Below, one piece after another: positions 1 to 11,569 of a DNA stretch of 64,000 bases. Source of the stretch: JAJRXK01 sp964593155 (GTDB lineage Bacteria; Krumholzibacteriota; Krumholzibacteriia; JAJRXK01); assembly GCA_964593155.1 (NCBI GenBank), contig CAZQHE010000001.1, positions 12,273 to 76,272 of the forward strand. The letters run 5' to 3'. The notes beneath the pieces are model-generated. The model was not told the origin of the DNA and searched no databases. It saw nothing but the letters and a program-made list of their open reading frames with translations. The translations under genes were made by a program, and so were the position numbers. Position 1 is the stretch's first letter. Each line of letters opens with the position of its first letter.

Positions 1-2
1 CG

Positions 3-1346
3 TTCAGCACCGCCCACCTCGATCGTATCGAGGGAATGGAGCGTCTCGACGCCGACACCCGGCTCGACATCGAAGCCGTGTCGCAGGTGCTCCCGTTCCG
101 GGTGAACAACTACGTGGTCGAGGAACTCATCGACTGGGACCGCGTTCCGCACGATCCCATGTTCCAGCTCACCTTCCCGCAGGAGGGGATGCTGAAGGGA
201 CGCGACCTGCGTGTCATGCGCGACCTCGTGCACCGCGGTGCCGACAAGGCGACGATCAAGACGGCGGCGCGCGAGATCCAGCACCGCATGAATCCGCACC
301 CGGCCGGGCAGATGCAGTTGAACGTGCCGCGTCTCGACGACGAGCCGGTGCCCGGCGTGCAGCACAAGTATCGCGAGACCGTGCTGTTCTTCCCGAGCGC
401 GGGCCAGACCTGCCACGCCTACTGCACCTACTGCTTCCGCTGGGCACAGTTCGTCGGGCTCGAGGACATGAAGTTCGCCGCCCGCGACGTCGACGTGCTC
501 GTGGAGTACCTGAAGCAGCATCCCGAGGTGACCGACGTGCTCTTCACCGGCGGGGATCCGCTGATCATGAAGACGCCGATGATCCGCAAGTACGTCGAGC
601 CACTCCTCCAGGTCGAGTCGTTGCGCACCATCCGCTTCGGGACGAAGGCCACGGCCTATTGGCCCCATCGCTTCGTCACCGACAAGGACGCCGACGACCT
701 GTTGCGTCTGTTCGAGGAGGTCGTCGACAGCGGACGCCACCTGGCGCTCATGTCGCACTACTCGCATCCCGTCGAGCTGGAGCCGCCGATCGCCCAGGAG
801 GCCGTGCGCCGGATCATCGGCACCGGCGCGGTGGTGCGGTGCCAGGCACCGCTCATTCGTCACGTGAACGACGACGCCGAGGCCTGGGCCGACATGTGGC
901 GCAAGCAGGTCGCTCTCGGAGCGGTGCCGTACTACATGTTCGTCGAGCGCGACACGGGTCCGCGCAACTACTTCGAGGTACCGCTGGCGCGAGCCCTGCA
1001 GATCTTCCAGCGCGCCTACCAGAACGTCTCGGGTCTGGCCCGCACGGTGCGTGGTCCGAGCATGTCCGCCACGCCCGGCAAGGTGCTCGTCGACGGCATG
1101 GCCAGCGTGGGGGGCGAGGACGTCTTCGTGCTCAAGTTCCTCCAGGGGCGCGATCCCCGCTGGATCGAGCGGATCTTCTTCGCCGAGCACGACCCCCGCG
1201 CGGCGTGGCTCGACGAACTGCGGCCGGCCTTCGGGGAGGACCGCTTCTTCTTCGAGGAGAAGGTCCTCGGCATGCAGCGAGAGCTGGTCGGCGAGGAACT
1301 GCAACGCGCCTCTGGCGCCACCGACGAGGGTTCGCGTAGCCTGTAG
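3..1346 (+). CDS. KamA-family radical SAM protein (lysine 2,3-aminomutase-like), 5' end probably outside window
   Basis: The frame is open from the window edge and the first in-frame ATG is at 36, with no clear ribosome site before it, so the true start may lie upstream. Counting from that ATG, Cys126, Cys130 and Cys133 form the CxxxCxxC radical SAM cluster motif (CHAYCTYCFRW), followed by an FTGGDPL loop typical of SAM binding. Known KamA-family enzymes use SAM and PLP to move an amino group on lysine or a related substrate; EpmB, a relative, acts on EF-P. The PGKV segment near residue 350 is where the PLP lysine would be expected, which is an inference. No partner enzyme lies next to it, so the substrate cannot be named. 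Confidence 0.85.
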   Translation, partial: FSTAHLDRIEGMERLDADTRLDIEAVSQVLPFRVNNYVVEELIDWDRVPHDPMFQLTFPQEGMLKGRDLRVMRDLVHRGADKATIKTAAREIQHRMNPHPAGQMQLNVPRLDDEPVPGVQHKYRETVLFFPSAGQTCHAYCTYCFRWAQFVGLEDMKFAARDVDVLVEYLKQHPEVTDVLFTGGDPLIMKTPMIRKYVEPLLQVESLRTIRFGTKATAYWPHRFVTDKDADDLLRLFEEVVDSGRHLALMSHYSHPVELEPPIAQEAVRRIIGTGAVVRCQAPLIRHVNDDAEAWADMWRKQVALGAVPYYMFVERDTGPRNYFEVPLARALQIFQRAYQNVSGLARTVRGPSMSATPGKVLVDGMASVGGEDVFVLKFLQGRDPRWIERIFFAEHDPRAAWLDELRPAFGEDRFFFEEKVLGMQRELVGEELQRASGATDEGSRSL

Positions 1347-1371
1347 GCCCGCTCCGGATCCGGGGCGGGCC
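1346..1371 (+). terminator. Hairpin after KamA-like gene
   Basis: Ten-base arms GGCCCGCTCC (1346-1355) and GGGGCGGGCC (1362-1371) pair around a 6-base loop, with one G-T wobble. The hairpin begins at the last base of the stop codon. No T run follows, so it may be a weak terminator or only a 3' stabilising structure. Confidence 0.45.
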
Positions 1372-1403
1372 CAGGCCACGTCCCGGCGCGGGAGGAAGTG
1401 CGT

Positions 1404-1904
1404 TTGCAGCGGTTCGTGACGACCCGAGAGCGCTACCAGGAGATCGAACGCCGGCTCGACGCCCTGCTCGAGGGCGAACCCGACCCGGTGGCCAACGCGG
1501 CCAATACCGCGGCCGTGATCTACGAGTGCGTGCCCGACCTGAACTGGGCCGGATTCTACTTCGCCCGCGACACGGAGCTGGTGCTCGGTCCGTTCCAGGG
1601 CCGTGTGGCCTGCGTGCGGATCCCCGTGGGGCGCGGGGTCTGCGGAACGGCCGTGGCGGAGCGGCGTACGATCGTGGTCGACAACGTGCACCGCTTCGAA
1701 GGGCACATCGCCTGCGACGCCTCCTCGAACTCCGAGCTGGTCGTTCCACTCCTGATGGACGACGGCGCCTGCCTCGGCGTGATCGACCTCGACAGCCCGC
1801 ACCTCGATCGCTTCGACGACGAAGACCGCGACGGAATCGAGCGCCTCGCCGCGGTCTGGATGAAGCACACGCGTCTCGCCGATCTGGACCGAACGACTCC
1901 GTGA
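1404..1904 (+). CDS. msrC: Free methionine-(R)-sulfoxide reductase (GAF-type fRMsr)
   Basis: This GAF-domain enzyme reduces free methionine-(R)-sulfoxide in the cytoplasm. From the TTG start, cysteines lie at 70, 80 and 104, spaced 10 and 24 residues apart. That is the same spacing as the three conserved cysteines of E. coli YebR (84, 94, 118). The family motifs NWAGFYF, LGPFQG, GRGVCG, HIACDA and IDLDSP are all present. The start is set by GGAGGA at 1391-1396, seven bases before TTG at 1404. The in-frame GTG at 1398 sits too close to that site. The stop overlaps the GTG start of truD, so the two are probably translationally coupled. Confidence 0.9.
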   Translation: MQRFVTTRERYQEIERRLDALLEGEPDPVANAANTAAVIYECVPDLNWAGFYFARDTELVLGPFQGRVACVRIPVGRGVCGTAVAERRTIVVDNVHRFEGHIACDASSNSELVVPLLMDDGACLGVIDLDSPHLDRFDDEDRDGIERLAAVWMKHTRLADLDRTTP

Positions 1905-2998
1905 ACCGCCTGGACTTCGACCCGGCGCTGCGCGCCGCCATGATCGACCCCCCGATCGCCACGGGCGACCTGCCCGGTATCGGTGGAGCCATCCGTCAAC
2001 GTCCCGAGGACTTCGTCGTGGACGAAATCGCGGCCTACGAGCCCGACGGTCGCGAAGAACGTCATCTGCTGGTGCGGATCGAGAAACGCCAGATCCCCTC
2101 GCACGAGGCGGTCGCGCTGCTCTGCGACCACACCGGGGTGGAACGTGGAGAGGCGGGCATGGCGGGCCGCAAGGACGCCGACGCGGTCACCCGCCAGTGG
2201 ATCAGCCTGCCCTGGTCGGCCCGCGAGCGGCTTCAGACCTTCGACGACCCACGGGTGCGGGTGCTGGACTTCCACCCGCACGGTCAGAAGCTGCGCACCG
2301 GTCATCTGAAGGCCAACCGCTTCTCGGTGGTGCTGCGCGATCTCGAGGTCGACGCCGCACCCGAGCGCAGTCGGGCCAAGCTCGATCGCCTGCGAGCGCA
2401 GGGCGGCCTGGAGAATCTCTACGGGCCGCAGCGCTTCGGCCTCGACGGCACCAATCTCGAACGCGGATTCGGCGCGATCGCCGCACCGAGGCTCGACCGG
2501 CGCTTCACCTTCGCGGCCAGTGCGGCGCAGTCGGGGGTGTTCAACCTCTACGTCTATCGCCGTCGGGAAGGGGGCGGTCTGGGGCGCGTGCTCCCGGGCG
2601 ACGTGCTGCGCAAGACCGAGTCGGGCGGGATGTTCGCCACCGAGGATCCGTCGGACGACCAGACGCGGCTCGATGCGGGTGAGCTGCAGCTCACCGGTCC
2701 GATGCCCGGAGCGAAGACGCGACGTCCACCCGAGGGCACGCCGTCGGCGGCCTTCGAGCACGCGATCCTGGCCGAGGTCGGCCTGGACTACGCCGAACTC
2801 GAGCGCCACGGCAAGCGTCTGCCCGGAAGCCGCCGTCCGTGCACGGTGGCGGTCGACGATCTCGGGCTCGAGATCACCGAGGAACCGGCCGTGGCCGAAC
2901 TCCGCGAGGGGATCCGTCTCGAGTTCACGCTTCCGGCCGGAAGCTTCGCCACCCAGCTCCTGCGCGAGCTCCAGAACGGACCGGAGGACACCGTATGA
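1901..2998 (+). CDS. truD: tRNA pseudouridine(13) synthase TruD
   Basis: TruD converts U13 of certain tRNAs to pseudouridine. The hallmark motif GRKDADAVTRQW is present, and Asp92 is the expected catalytic residue. The insertion-domain region and the C-terminal SRRP, EFTLPAGSFATQLLREL segments also match the family. Length is 365 residues, close to the E. coli protein. The start is a GTG overlapping the upstream stop (GTGA), chosen because the family N-terminus begins close to it and longer in-frame starts run back through the msrC gene. The 3' end overlaps yhbY by ATGA, giving a three-gene coupled unit of RNA modification and repair functions. Confidence 0.93.
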   Translation: MNRLDFDPALRAAMIDPPIATGDLPGIGGAIRQRPEDFVVDEIAAYEPDGREERHLLVRIEKRQIPSHEAVALLCDHTGVERGEAGMAGRKDADAVTRQWISLPWSARERLQTFDDPRVRVLDFHPHGQKLRTGHLKANRFSVVLRDLEVDAAPERSRAKLDRLRAQGGLENLYGPQRFGLDGTNLERGFGAIAAPRLDRRFTFAASAAQSGVFNLYVYRRREGGGLGRVLPGDVLRKTESGGMFATEDPSDDQTRLDAGELQLTGPMPGAKTRRPPEGTPSAAFEHAILAEVGLDYAELERHGKRLPGSRRPCTVAVDDLGLEITEEPAVAELREGIRLEFTLPAGSFATQLLRELQNGPEDTV

Positions 2999-3321
2999 GC
3001 ATGGACCTGGCCGGATACCAACGCCGGGCGCTTCGCGCCGCCGCCCACGGCCTGCAGCCGGTGGCGCACGTGGGCAAGGACGGCCTGAGCGACACGCTCG
3101 TCGCGTCGGTGGACGAGGCCCTCGCCGCGCACGAACTGATCAAGGTGCGCTTCGTCGACCACAAGGACGACCGCAAGAGGCTGGCGGCTGCGTTGGCCGA
3201 TCGTCTCGACGCGGGCGTGGCCGGCGTCGTCGGTCACGTGGCGATCCTCTACCGCCCGCACGCCGAGCCCGACGAGCGCCGGGTCCACCTGCCCCGGCGC
3301 GAGGACTCAGGTCCGGCGTAG
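2995..3321 (+). CDS. yhbY: YhbY-like CRM-domain RNA-binding protein
   Basis: A 108-residue single CRM domain, the size of E. coli YhbY, which associates with pre-50S ribosomal particles. The GLQPVAHVGKDGLSDTLV segment is the family's GKxG loop region, and the HELIKVRFVDHKDDRK and GHVAILYRP segments complete the fold. The ATG overlaps the truD stop (ATGA). A short tail after the CRM fold is rich in Arg, Glu and Asp. Its 3' end overlaps the convergent methyltransferase gene by 15 bases, so no terminator fits between them. Confidence 0.88.
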   Translation: MSMDLAGYQRRALRAAAHGLQPVAHVGKDGLSDTLVASVDEALAAHELIKVRFVDHKDDRKRLAAALADRLDAGVAGVVGHVAILYRPHAEPDERRVHLPRREDSGPA

Positions 3322-4098
3322 GATCTCGAGCTGGTAGGTGGTGGGGTGTCCGCCCAGCGGGCGCCCGCGGTCGTCGACCACGCCCGCGCGCTCGAAGCCG
3401 CTGCCGCGGAGGGTCGCCCGCCACTGGGCCTCGTCGTAGCTGCGCAGCGGATAGGTCGTGTCGAGGACCTCGAGGCCGCCGGGCCGCAGCACCTCGATGT
3501 GGCTGATCACCGTCTCCCGGCGTGTCGCGCGGTCGGGGGGGAGGTACTGCACGAGCTGGTGCACCGTGCACGGACCGCGACGACCGGTCCACTCGTCTTC
3601 GGTCGGATCCTCCTCGCCGTAGATCGTCAGGCTGATGCCGACGACGTACAGGCCGCCCGGTCGCAGGACACGCGCCATGTCGCGCAGGTGCGCGCGGACG
3701 TCCGATGCGCGCATGAGGTGCCGGAAGCTGTTCACCAGTACGAAGGCCACGTCGAAGGACTCTTCGCCGAAGTGGTCGGCGAAGCCGGTCATGTCGGCGC
3801 GCACGAGTTCCACCCGGCGGCTCGTGCCGCGCCTTCGCAGACCACGACGCGCGTAGTCCAGCATGCCCTCGTCGAGATCGAAGCCCGCCGCCCGCCAGCC
3901 CCGGCCGGCGAGCACCCGCAGGTAGCGGCCGGTTCCGCACGCGGGTTCGAGCCAGCGCCTTCGCCGCCCCCCGGGAGCGTCGAAGCGCGCGGCGAGACGT
4001 TCGAGCAGGTCGACCTCGGCCGCGGTGCCCGGCGTGTGCAGGATGTCGTAGACCGAGGGTGCGGCGTAGGGATCGGAGAGTTCGACCGGGGAGTTCAT
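3307..4098 (-). CDS. Class I SAM-dependent methyltransferase, substrate unknown
   Basis: A 263-residue protein with SAM motif I EPACGTGRYLRVLAGRG, an acidic residue at the end of strand 2 (GFDLDEGMLDYAR), and motif post-I VELVRADM. The order matches Rossmann-fold class I methyltransferases of the type-11/25 group. There are no membrane segments or signal peptide. The start ATG overlaps the stop of ppx by four bases (ATGA), so it is translated as the second gene after exopolyphosphatase. The pairing with ppx is not a standard functional cluster and does not reveal the substrate. The name beyond methyltransferase would be a guess. Confidence 0.8.
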   Translation of the reverse strand: MNSPVELSDPYAAPSVYDILHTPGTAAEVDLLERLAARFDAPGGRRRRWLEPACGTGRYLRVLAGRGWRAAGFDLDEGMLDYARRGLRRRGTSRRVELVRADMTGFADHFGEESFDVAFVLVNSFRHLMRASDVRAHLRDMARVLRPGGLYVVGISLTIYGEEDPTEDEWTGRRGPCTVHQLVQYLPPDRATRRETVISHIEVLRPGGLEVLDTTYPLRSYDEAQWRATLRGSGFERAGVVDDRGRPLGGHPTTYQLEILRRT

Positions 4099-5633
4099 CG
4101 GGCCGGTTCCGCGCTCTCGTGACCGAAGGTCAGCGTCCATCCCACCGACTTCCACTGGCGCGCCTCCTCGTCGAGATCGGCGATGGTGAGCGGGTGCTCG
4201 TCGAGCCAGCCCCCGCCGAAGCGCAGGTCGAAGGCGCGGTTGCCGGCGTCGACGTGTAGCGTGGGTTCCGGTCCCGGCCGACGACTGCGGTTGAGCAACA
4301 CGGCCAGGCGCAACAGCAGACACTGCAGGACGGCCGACGCGCGGATGTCGTCGGCGACCGAGTCGAAGTACTCGGTCCGCAGCTTCCGCCGGTGGCCCCG
4401 CACGATCGCCGACAGCATCTGTTGGTCGTCACGGCTGAACCCCGGCATGTCGGATTCGGCCAGCAGGTAGGCACCGTGTTTGTGGTAGCCCGTGTGGGCG
4501 ACGGCCAGGCCGATCTCGTGCAGCCGTGCCGCCCAGGTCAGGGTGCGGCGGGCGGACTCCCCGTCGAGTTCGGTGCCGGGCTCCGCCTGGTCCAGCAGGT
4601 GCCGCACCGTGTTCAGCACGCGGTTGCTCTGGGCGACGTCGACGCGGTACTGCTCGACCATGCGGCGGATCGTGCGGTCACGCACGTCCTCGTGCTGGAT
4701 CCGGCCGAGCAGGTCGTAGAGTACGCCCTCGCGCAGCGCACCGGGACTGGGTTCCAGGCGGTCGATCTTCAGACGCTTGAAGATCGCCAGCAGGATCGCC
4801 AGTCCTCCGGCGATCACCGGTCGGCGGTCCGACTTCAGTCCCGGCAGGTCGATGGCGTCGGCGCGGCCGGCGTGGACCAGGGCCTTGCGCAGCTTCTTCA
4901 TGCCGGACTGGGTGATCTCGCCGTGGGTCCATCCCGACTGGCGCAACACTTCCGAGATCGCCAGCACCGTTCCCGAGGCTCCGATACAACGATCCCACCC
5001 TCCTTCGCGGAGCTGCTCCTCGATCGCCCGCACCTCGAGCTGCGCGGCGGTCTGGGCCTGGCGGAAGCGATCGCGGTCGATGCGACCCTCGCCGAAGAAG
5101 CGCCGGGAGTAGTTCACGCAGCCCATGAACAGACTGGCGCCGAGTTCGACCTCGAAGCCCCGACCGCGGATGAGTTCGGTGGAGCCGCCGCCGATGTCGA
5201 CGACGAGGCGGCGTTCGCGGCGGGCCGGAATGGTGTGGGCGACACCCAGGTAGATCAGGCGCGCTTCCTCGACGCCGCTGATCACCTCGATGGTGTGGCC
5301 GAGCGCGGCGCGGGCAGCGTTGCGGAAGCTCGGTGAGCGCTTGGCCAGGCGCAGGGTGTTGGTTCCCACGGCCCGCACACGGTGGGGCGGGATTCCCTGA
5401 AGGCGCTCGCCGAAGCGTTCGAGGCACGCGATCGCGCGCTCCTGGACCTCGGGCCGGATCTCGCCGCCGGGGGCCAGGCCCTCGGCCAGCCGCACGGGTT
5501 CGCGGCGACGGTCGAGGATCCGCAGGTCGTGGTCGCCCTGGCGCGCGATCACCAGGTGGAAGCTGTTCGACCCCAGGTCGACCGCCGCGACGTGGTCGCG
5601 TGGGGAGCCGGGAGTGGGGGCGGAGGAGTGCAC
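4095..5633 (-). CDS. ppx: Exopolyphosphatase (Ppx/GppA family)
   Basis: A 512-residue ASKHA-fold enzyme that removes phosphate from polyphosphate or pppGpp. The N-terminal phosphate-1 motif reads AAVDLGSNSFHLVIA, and the phosphate-2 loop reads VVDIGGGSTELIRG. Conserved GTNTLR and SGVEEARLIYLG are also present. The C-terminal third is HD-domain-like (HEIGLAVAHTGYHKHGAYL), as in bacterial Ppx. The start is GTG. GppA and Ppx cannot be told apart from sequence alone; the C-terminal HD-like region and the size favour Ppx. It leads a two-gene unit with the methyltransferase and lies 27 bases downstream of sixA on the same strand. Confidence 0.92.
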   Translation of the reverse strand: MHSSAPTPGSPRDHVAAVDLGSNSFHLVIARQGDHDLRILDRRREPVRLAEGLAPGGEIRPEVQERAIACLERFGERLQGIPPHRVRAVGTNTLRLAKRSPSFRNAARAALGHTIEVISGVEEARLIYLGVAHTIPARRERRLVVDIGGGSTELIRGRGFEVELGASLFMGCVNYSRRFFGEGRIDRDRFRQAQTAAQLEVRAIEEQLREGGWDRCIGASGTVLAISEVLRQSGWTHGEITQSGMKKLRKALVHAGRADAIDLPGLKSDRRPVIAGGLAILLAIFKRLKIDRLEPSPGALREGVLYDLLGRIQHEDVRDRTIRRMVEQYRVDVAQSNRVLNTVRHLLDQAEPGTELDGESARRTLTWAARLHEIGLAVAHTGYHKHGAYLLAESDMPGFSRDDQQMLSAIVRGHRRKLRTEYFDSVADDIRASAVLQCLLLRLAVLLNRSRRPGPEPTLHVDAGNRAFDLRFGGGWLDEHPLTIADLDEEARQWKSVGWTLTFGHESAEPAR

Positions 5634-5660
5634 GGGTCTCTCGGACGGATCTCGCTCGGG

Positions 5661-6161
5661 TCAGGTCCGGCCCAGCCGGCGCAGTATCTTGGGGGTGAGC
5701 AGCCACTCCAACCACGCATCGGAATCGGCCGTCGCCAGCACGATGCTCGCAGCGCCCGACTTCTTCAACGACGACATCGTCCGGTCTTCGGCGCCGAGCA
5801 GCGTGGCGACCAGGAGATCGACGTGCGGAGCGTGTCCCACCACGATCGGGCAGTCGGTGTCGAGGGTCCGGAGATGGTCGACGATCGACCGCGGGGCGGC
5901 ATCGGGAAGCAGGTCGTCGCGGCGGTCGATGTCTGCGGGATCGAGTCCCAGGACGTCGGCGCAGATCTGCGCCGTCTCGACGGCCCGCCGCCAGGGACTG
6001 CTGATCACGCGGTCGGGCCGGACGTTCAGCCGTTTCAGCCCCCGCGCCGCGCGGCGCGTGCGTTGCTGTCCCTCGTCGGTGAGGAAGCGCTCGGGATCGG
6101 GCGGACACTCGGGGTGCTCGCGGTCGATCGCGATCCCGTGCCGTATCACGACGATTCGCAT
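5661..6161 (-). CDS. sixA: SixA-type phosphohistidine phosphatase (histidine phosphatase family)
   Basis: A 166-residue single-domain histidine phosphatase. The catalytic RHG motif is at the N-terminus (MRIVVIRHG), the second His region reads VVGHAPHV, and the SSPWRRAVETA segment is the family's phosphate-pocket arginine region. Small size without a cap domain matches SixA, which removes phosphate from phosphohistidine on PTS or ArcB-type proteins. The chosen ATG follows a GGAGGGAG ribosome site; longer in-frame starts would add a low-complexity leader. It lies between carB and ppx, transcribed in the same direction. The physiological target is not visible here. Confidence 0.85.
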   Translation of the reverse strand: MRIVVIRHGIAIDREHPECPPDPERFLTDEGQQRTRRAARGLKRLNVRPDRVISSPWRRAVETAQICADVLGLDPADIDRRDDLLPDAAPRSIVDHLRTLDTDCPIVVGHAPHVDLLVATLLGAEDRTMSSLKKSGAASIVLATADSDAWLEWLLTPKILRRLGRT

Positions 6162-6240
6162 GGAACGTCTCCCTCCGCCACCGGTGCGGCCCGGGAACCG
6201 GGGTGGACTTCGGCCGATGCCGACCACGGAGAAGAGAGTA

Positions 6241-9504
<3,264 letters not shown>

Positions 9505-9505
<1 letters not shown>

Positions 9506-10710
9506 CAGGGGCTTCTCCGGGCGCGGTGGGCGGTCATGTCGTCGACGAAGCGGCCGAACAGGTATTGGCCGTCACGCGGTCCAGGAGCGGCCTCCGGGTG
9601 GTACTGCACCGAGTACACCGGACGACCGAGCAGTTCGAGGCCCTCGACGCAGTCGTCGTTCAGGCTGCGGTGCGTGACGTGCACGCGCTCGGGGTCGACC
9701 GAGTCGGGACGCAGCGCGTAGTTGTGGTTGTGGCTGGTGATCTCGACGCGGCGGTCGTGCTCGCGCCGCACCGGATGGTTCGCCCCGTGGTGGCCGAAGG
9801 GCAGCTTGAAGGTGGTGCCGCCGATGGCGCGGCCCAGCAGCTGGTGGCCGAGGCAGATCCCGAACACGGGGATCTGCGAGTCGAGGAGCTCACGAATCGT
9901 CTGGACCTGCGAATCGAGGATCGCGGGATCGCCGGGGCCGTTGCTCAGGAAGATCCCGTCGGGGACCGGTCCGAGGCGGCCGCTCAGGATGTCGTCGGCG
10001 CTGGAGGTGGCCGGGACGATCGTCAGGTCGCAGCCCTCCTCGCGCAGTCGTTCCAGGATGCTGCGCTTCACCCCGTAGTCGAGAGCCGTCACCGCGAAGC
10101 GGGGCATGTCCGAGTTCCTTGGCGCCGCCGGCAGGGTCCATGGCTCGGCGCAGGTCACCCGCTCCACCCAGTTGGTGGCGGCGATCGGCGGGATCGCGCG
10201 GGCGGCCTCGACCAGCTCGTCGGCGCGGCCGATTCCGAGCACGCCGCGGCAGGATCCGCGTTCGCGCAGGATCGCCGTGATCGCGCGCGTGTCGACGTCG
10301 CTGATCGCCGGCACCCGCGCGCTGCGCAGGACGTCGTCGAGGTCGCGGTCGGCGCGCTGGTGGTAGGTGCGGGTGCAGTGGTCGCGCACGACCATCCCGG
10401 CCGGCCGCACCGCCTCCGACTCGTCCTCGCCCGCGTGGATCCCGTAGTTGCCGATGTGCGCGGCGGTGAACACCACGATCTGCCCGGCGTAGCTCGGGTC
10501 GGTGAGGATCTCCTGGTAGCCCGTCATCCCCGTCTGGAACACGACCTCGCCGCCGGCGGCCACGTGGGTGACGTCGGCCGGACCGGGACGGCTCCACGCC
10601 CCGCCGAACCAGCGGCCGCGGAAGGTGTGTCCCGTTTCGAGGGCGAGCAGGGGGGAGGGGTTGTCGGAACGGGATCTGGACGGCCCGTGGACGTCCGCAC
10701 GTTCGGTCAT
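9505..10710 (-). CDS. carA: Carbamoyl-phosphate synthase small subunit (glutaminase)
   Basis: CarA hydrolyses glutamine and channels ammonia to CarB. The class I amidotransferase half contains the nucleophile motif FGICLGHQLLG, and the His/Glu pair in VYSVQYHPEAAPGP. The N-terminal CPSase-specific domain includes GEVVFQTGMTGYQEILTDPSY. The protein is 401 residues, a normal length. The ATG at 10710 follows a GGAGG ribosome site and precedes about 20 variable residues before the conserved LETGHTFRGRWFG. The stop and the carB start share one base (TGATG), indicating coupled translation. No PyrR site or arginine operator was recognised upstream. Confidence 0.95.
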
Positions 10711-10823
10711 GCCGACCTCCGCCGCGGGGACCGCGATCCTCGCGACGCGGTGGAGAGAGCGGAGAGCAAATCGGGCGAACCCTAGGCGAAGCCCGCTCGG
10801 CGTTCAAGCGGGTGGAACGAGAA

Positions 10824-10850
10824 GGCCCGCTTCCGGCGTGGAAGCGGGCC
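10824..10850 (-). terminator. Rho-independent-type terminator of lipoprotein gene
   Basis: Perfect 11-base arms (10824-10834 and 10840-10850) flank the loop GGCGT. On the minus strand the stem is followed by TTCTCGTT, a moderately T-rich tail. It lies 23 bases beyond the stop of the minus-strand lipoprotein gene and just before the carA promoter region. Confidence 0.75.
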
Positions 10851-10873
10851 CGTGAAGGGGAGTGCCGGCCGGC

Positions 10874-11557
10874 TCAGAGGTTCGGAACGTCGATCGTGTA
10901 CTGCGAGGGGACCATGACGATGATCTCGGTGGTCCAGTCGAAGTCGTCGGGGTCCTGCGCGGTCGGCGGGGGCGTGGAGCTCCACGTGGCGCTCCACGAC
11001 ACGCCCAGCAGGATCTGGCGGGCCGTGTCGCGGTTGCCGGCGAGGTAGGCCGTCAGGAAGTCCTGCATCACGCCGCGGAGCTGCGCCAGGCCGGCGAACG
11101 ACTCGTCGATCACGATGCGGCCGTTGGCGGCCGTGGCCTCGACGCCGACGTCGTTGCTGGGCACGCTCACCGTCGCGGCGGTCTCGAATCCCGTGCCGGT
11201 GTCGATCTCCAGATTTCCCTCCCGCGCGGCGACGTGGCCCTCGTTGCGCGTGACGAAGGCTCGCAGGCCGGCGATCAGGACCTCCTCGCCTGCCTCGAGC
11301 GCCTGGCGGACCGCCTCGAGATCGGCATCGTCGAGGTCCTCGAAGATCTCGTCGATCTGGGGATTCGTGAGACCGCCGAGCGTGCCGTCGGAGTCGGTGA
11401 AGCCCTGCGTGGTCCACTCGGCGCTCAGGGTGATCGGCACGCTCCCGTTGACCTCGGTCTCCTCGGTCAGACAGCCGGGAAGGAGCAGGCCGACGGCGAC
11501 GAGGCCGAGGAGGGCGACGGAGCGGGGCAGCAGCATGTGGTTGCGTGGGATGTTCAT
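10874..11557 (-). CDS. Predicted lipoprotein, function unknown
   Basis: A 227-residue protein with a lipoprotein signal: basic N-terminus, hydrophobic stretch, and a lipobox LLPGC with the modified Cys near residue 29. Mature residues are acidic, with a short helix-prone segment (LEAVRQALEAGEEVL) and a predicted beta-rich C-terminal half. I recognise no known domain. The ATG follows AGGAGG. It lies 12 bases after the outer-membrane barrel gene on the same strand and ends at a hairpin terminator, so the two probably form an envelope operon. The barrel and lipoprotein may act together at the outer membrane, which is inference only. Confidence 0.75.
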   Translation of the reverse strand: MNIPRNHMLLPRSVALLGLVAVGLLLPGCLTEETEVNGSVPITLSAEWTTQGFTDSDGTLGGLTNPQIDEIFEDLDDADLEAVRQALEAGEEVLIAGLRAFVTRNEGHVAAREGNLEIDTGTGFETAATVSVPSNDVGVEATAANGRIVIDESFAGLAQLRGVMQDFLTAYLAGNRDTARQILLGVSWSATWSSTPPPTAQDPDDFDWTTEIIVMVPSQYTIDVPNL

Positions 11558-11569
11558 GTCCGGGGCCTC

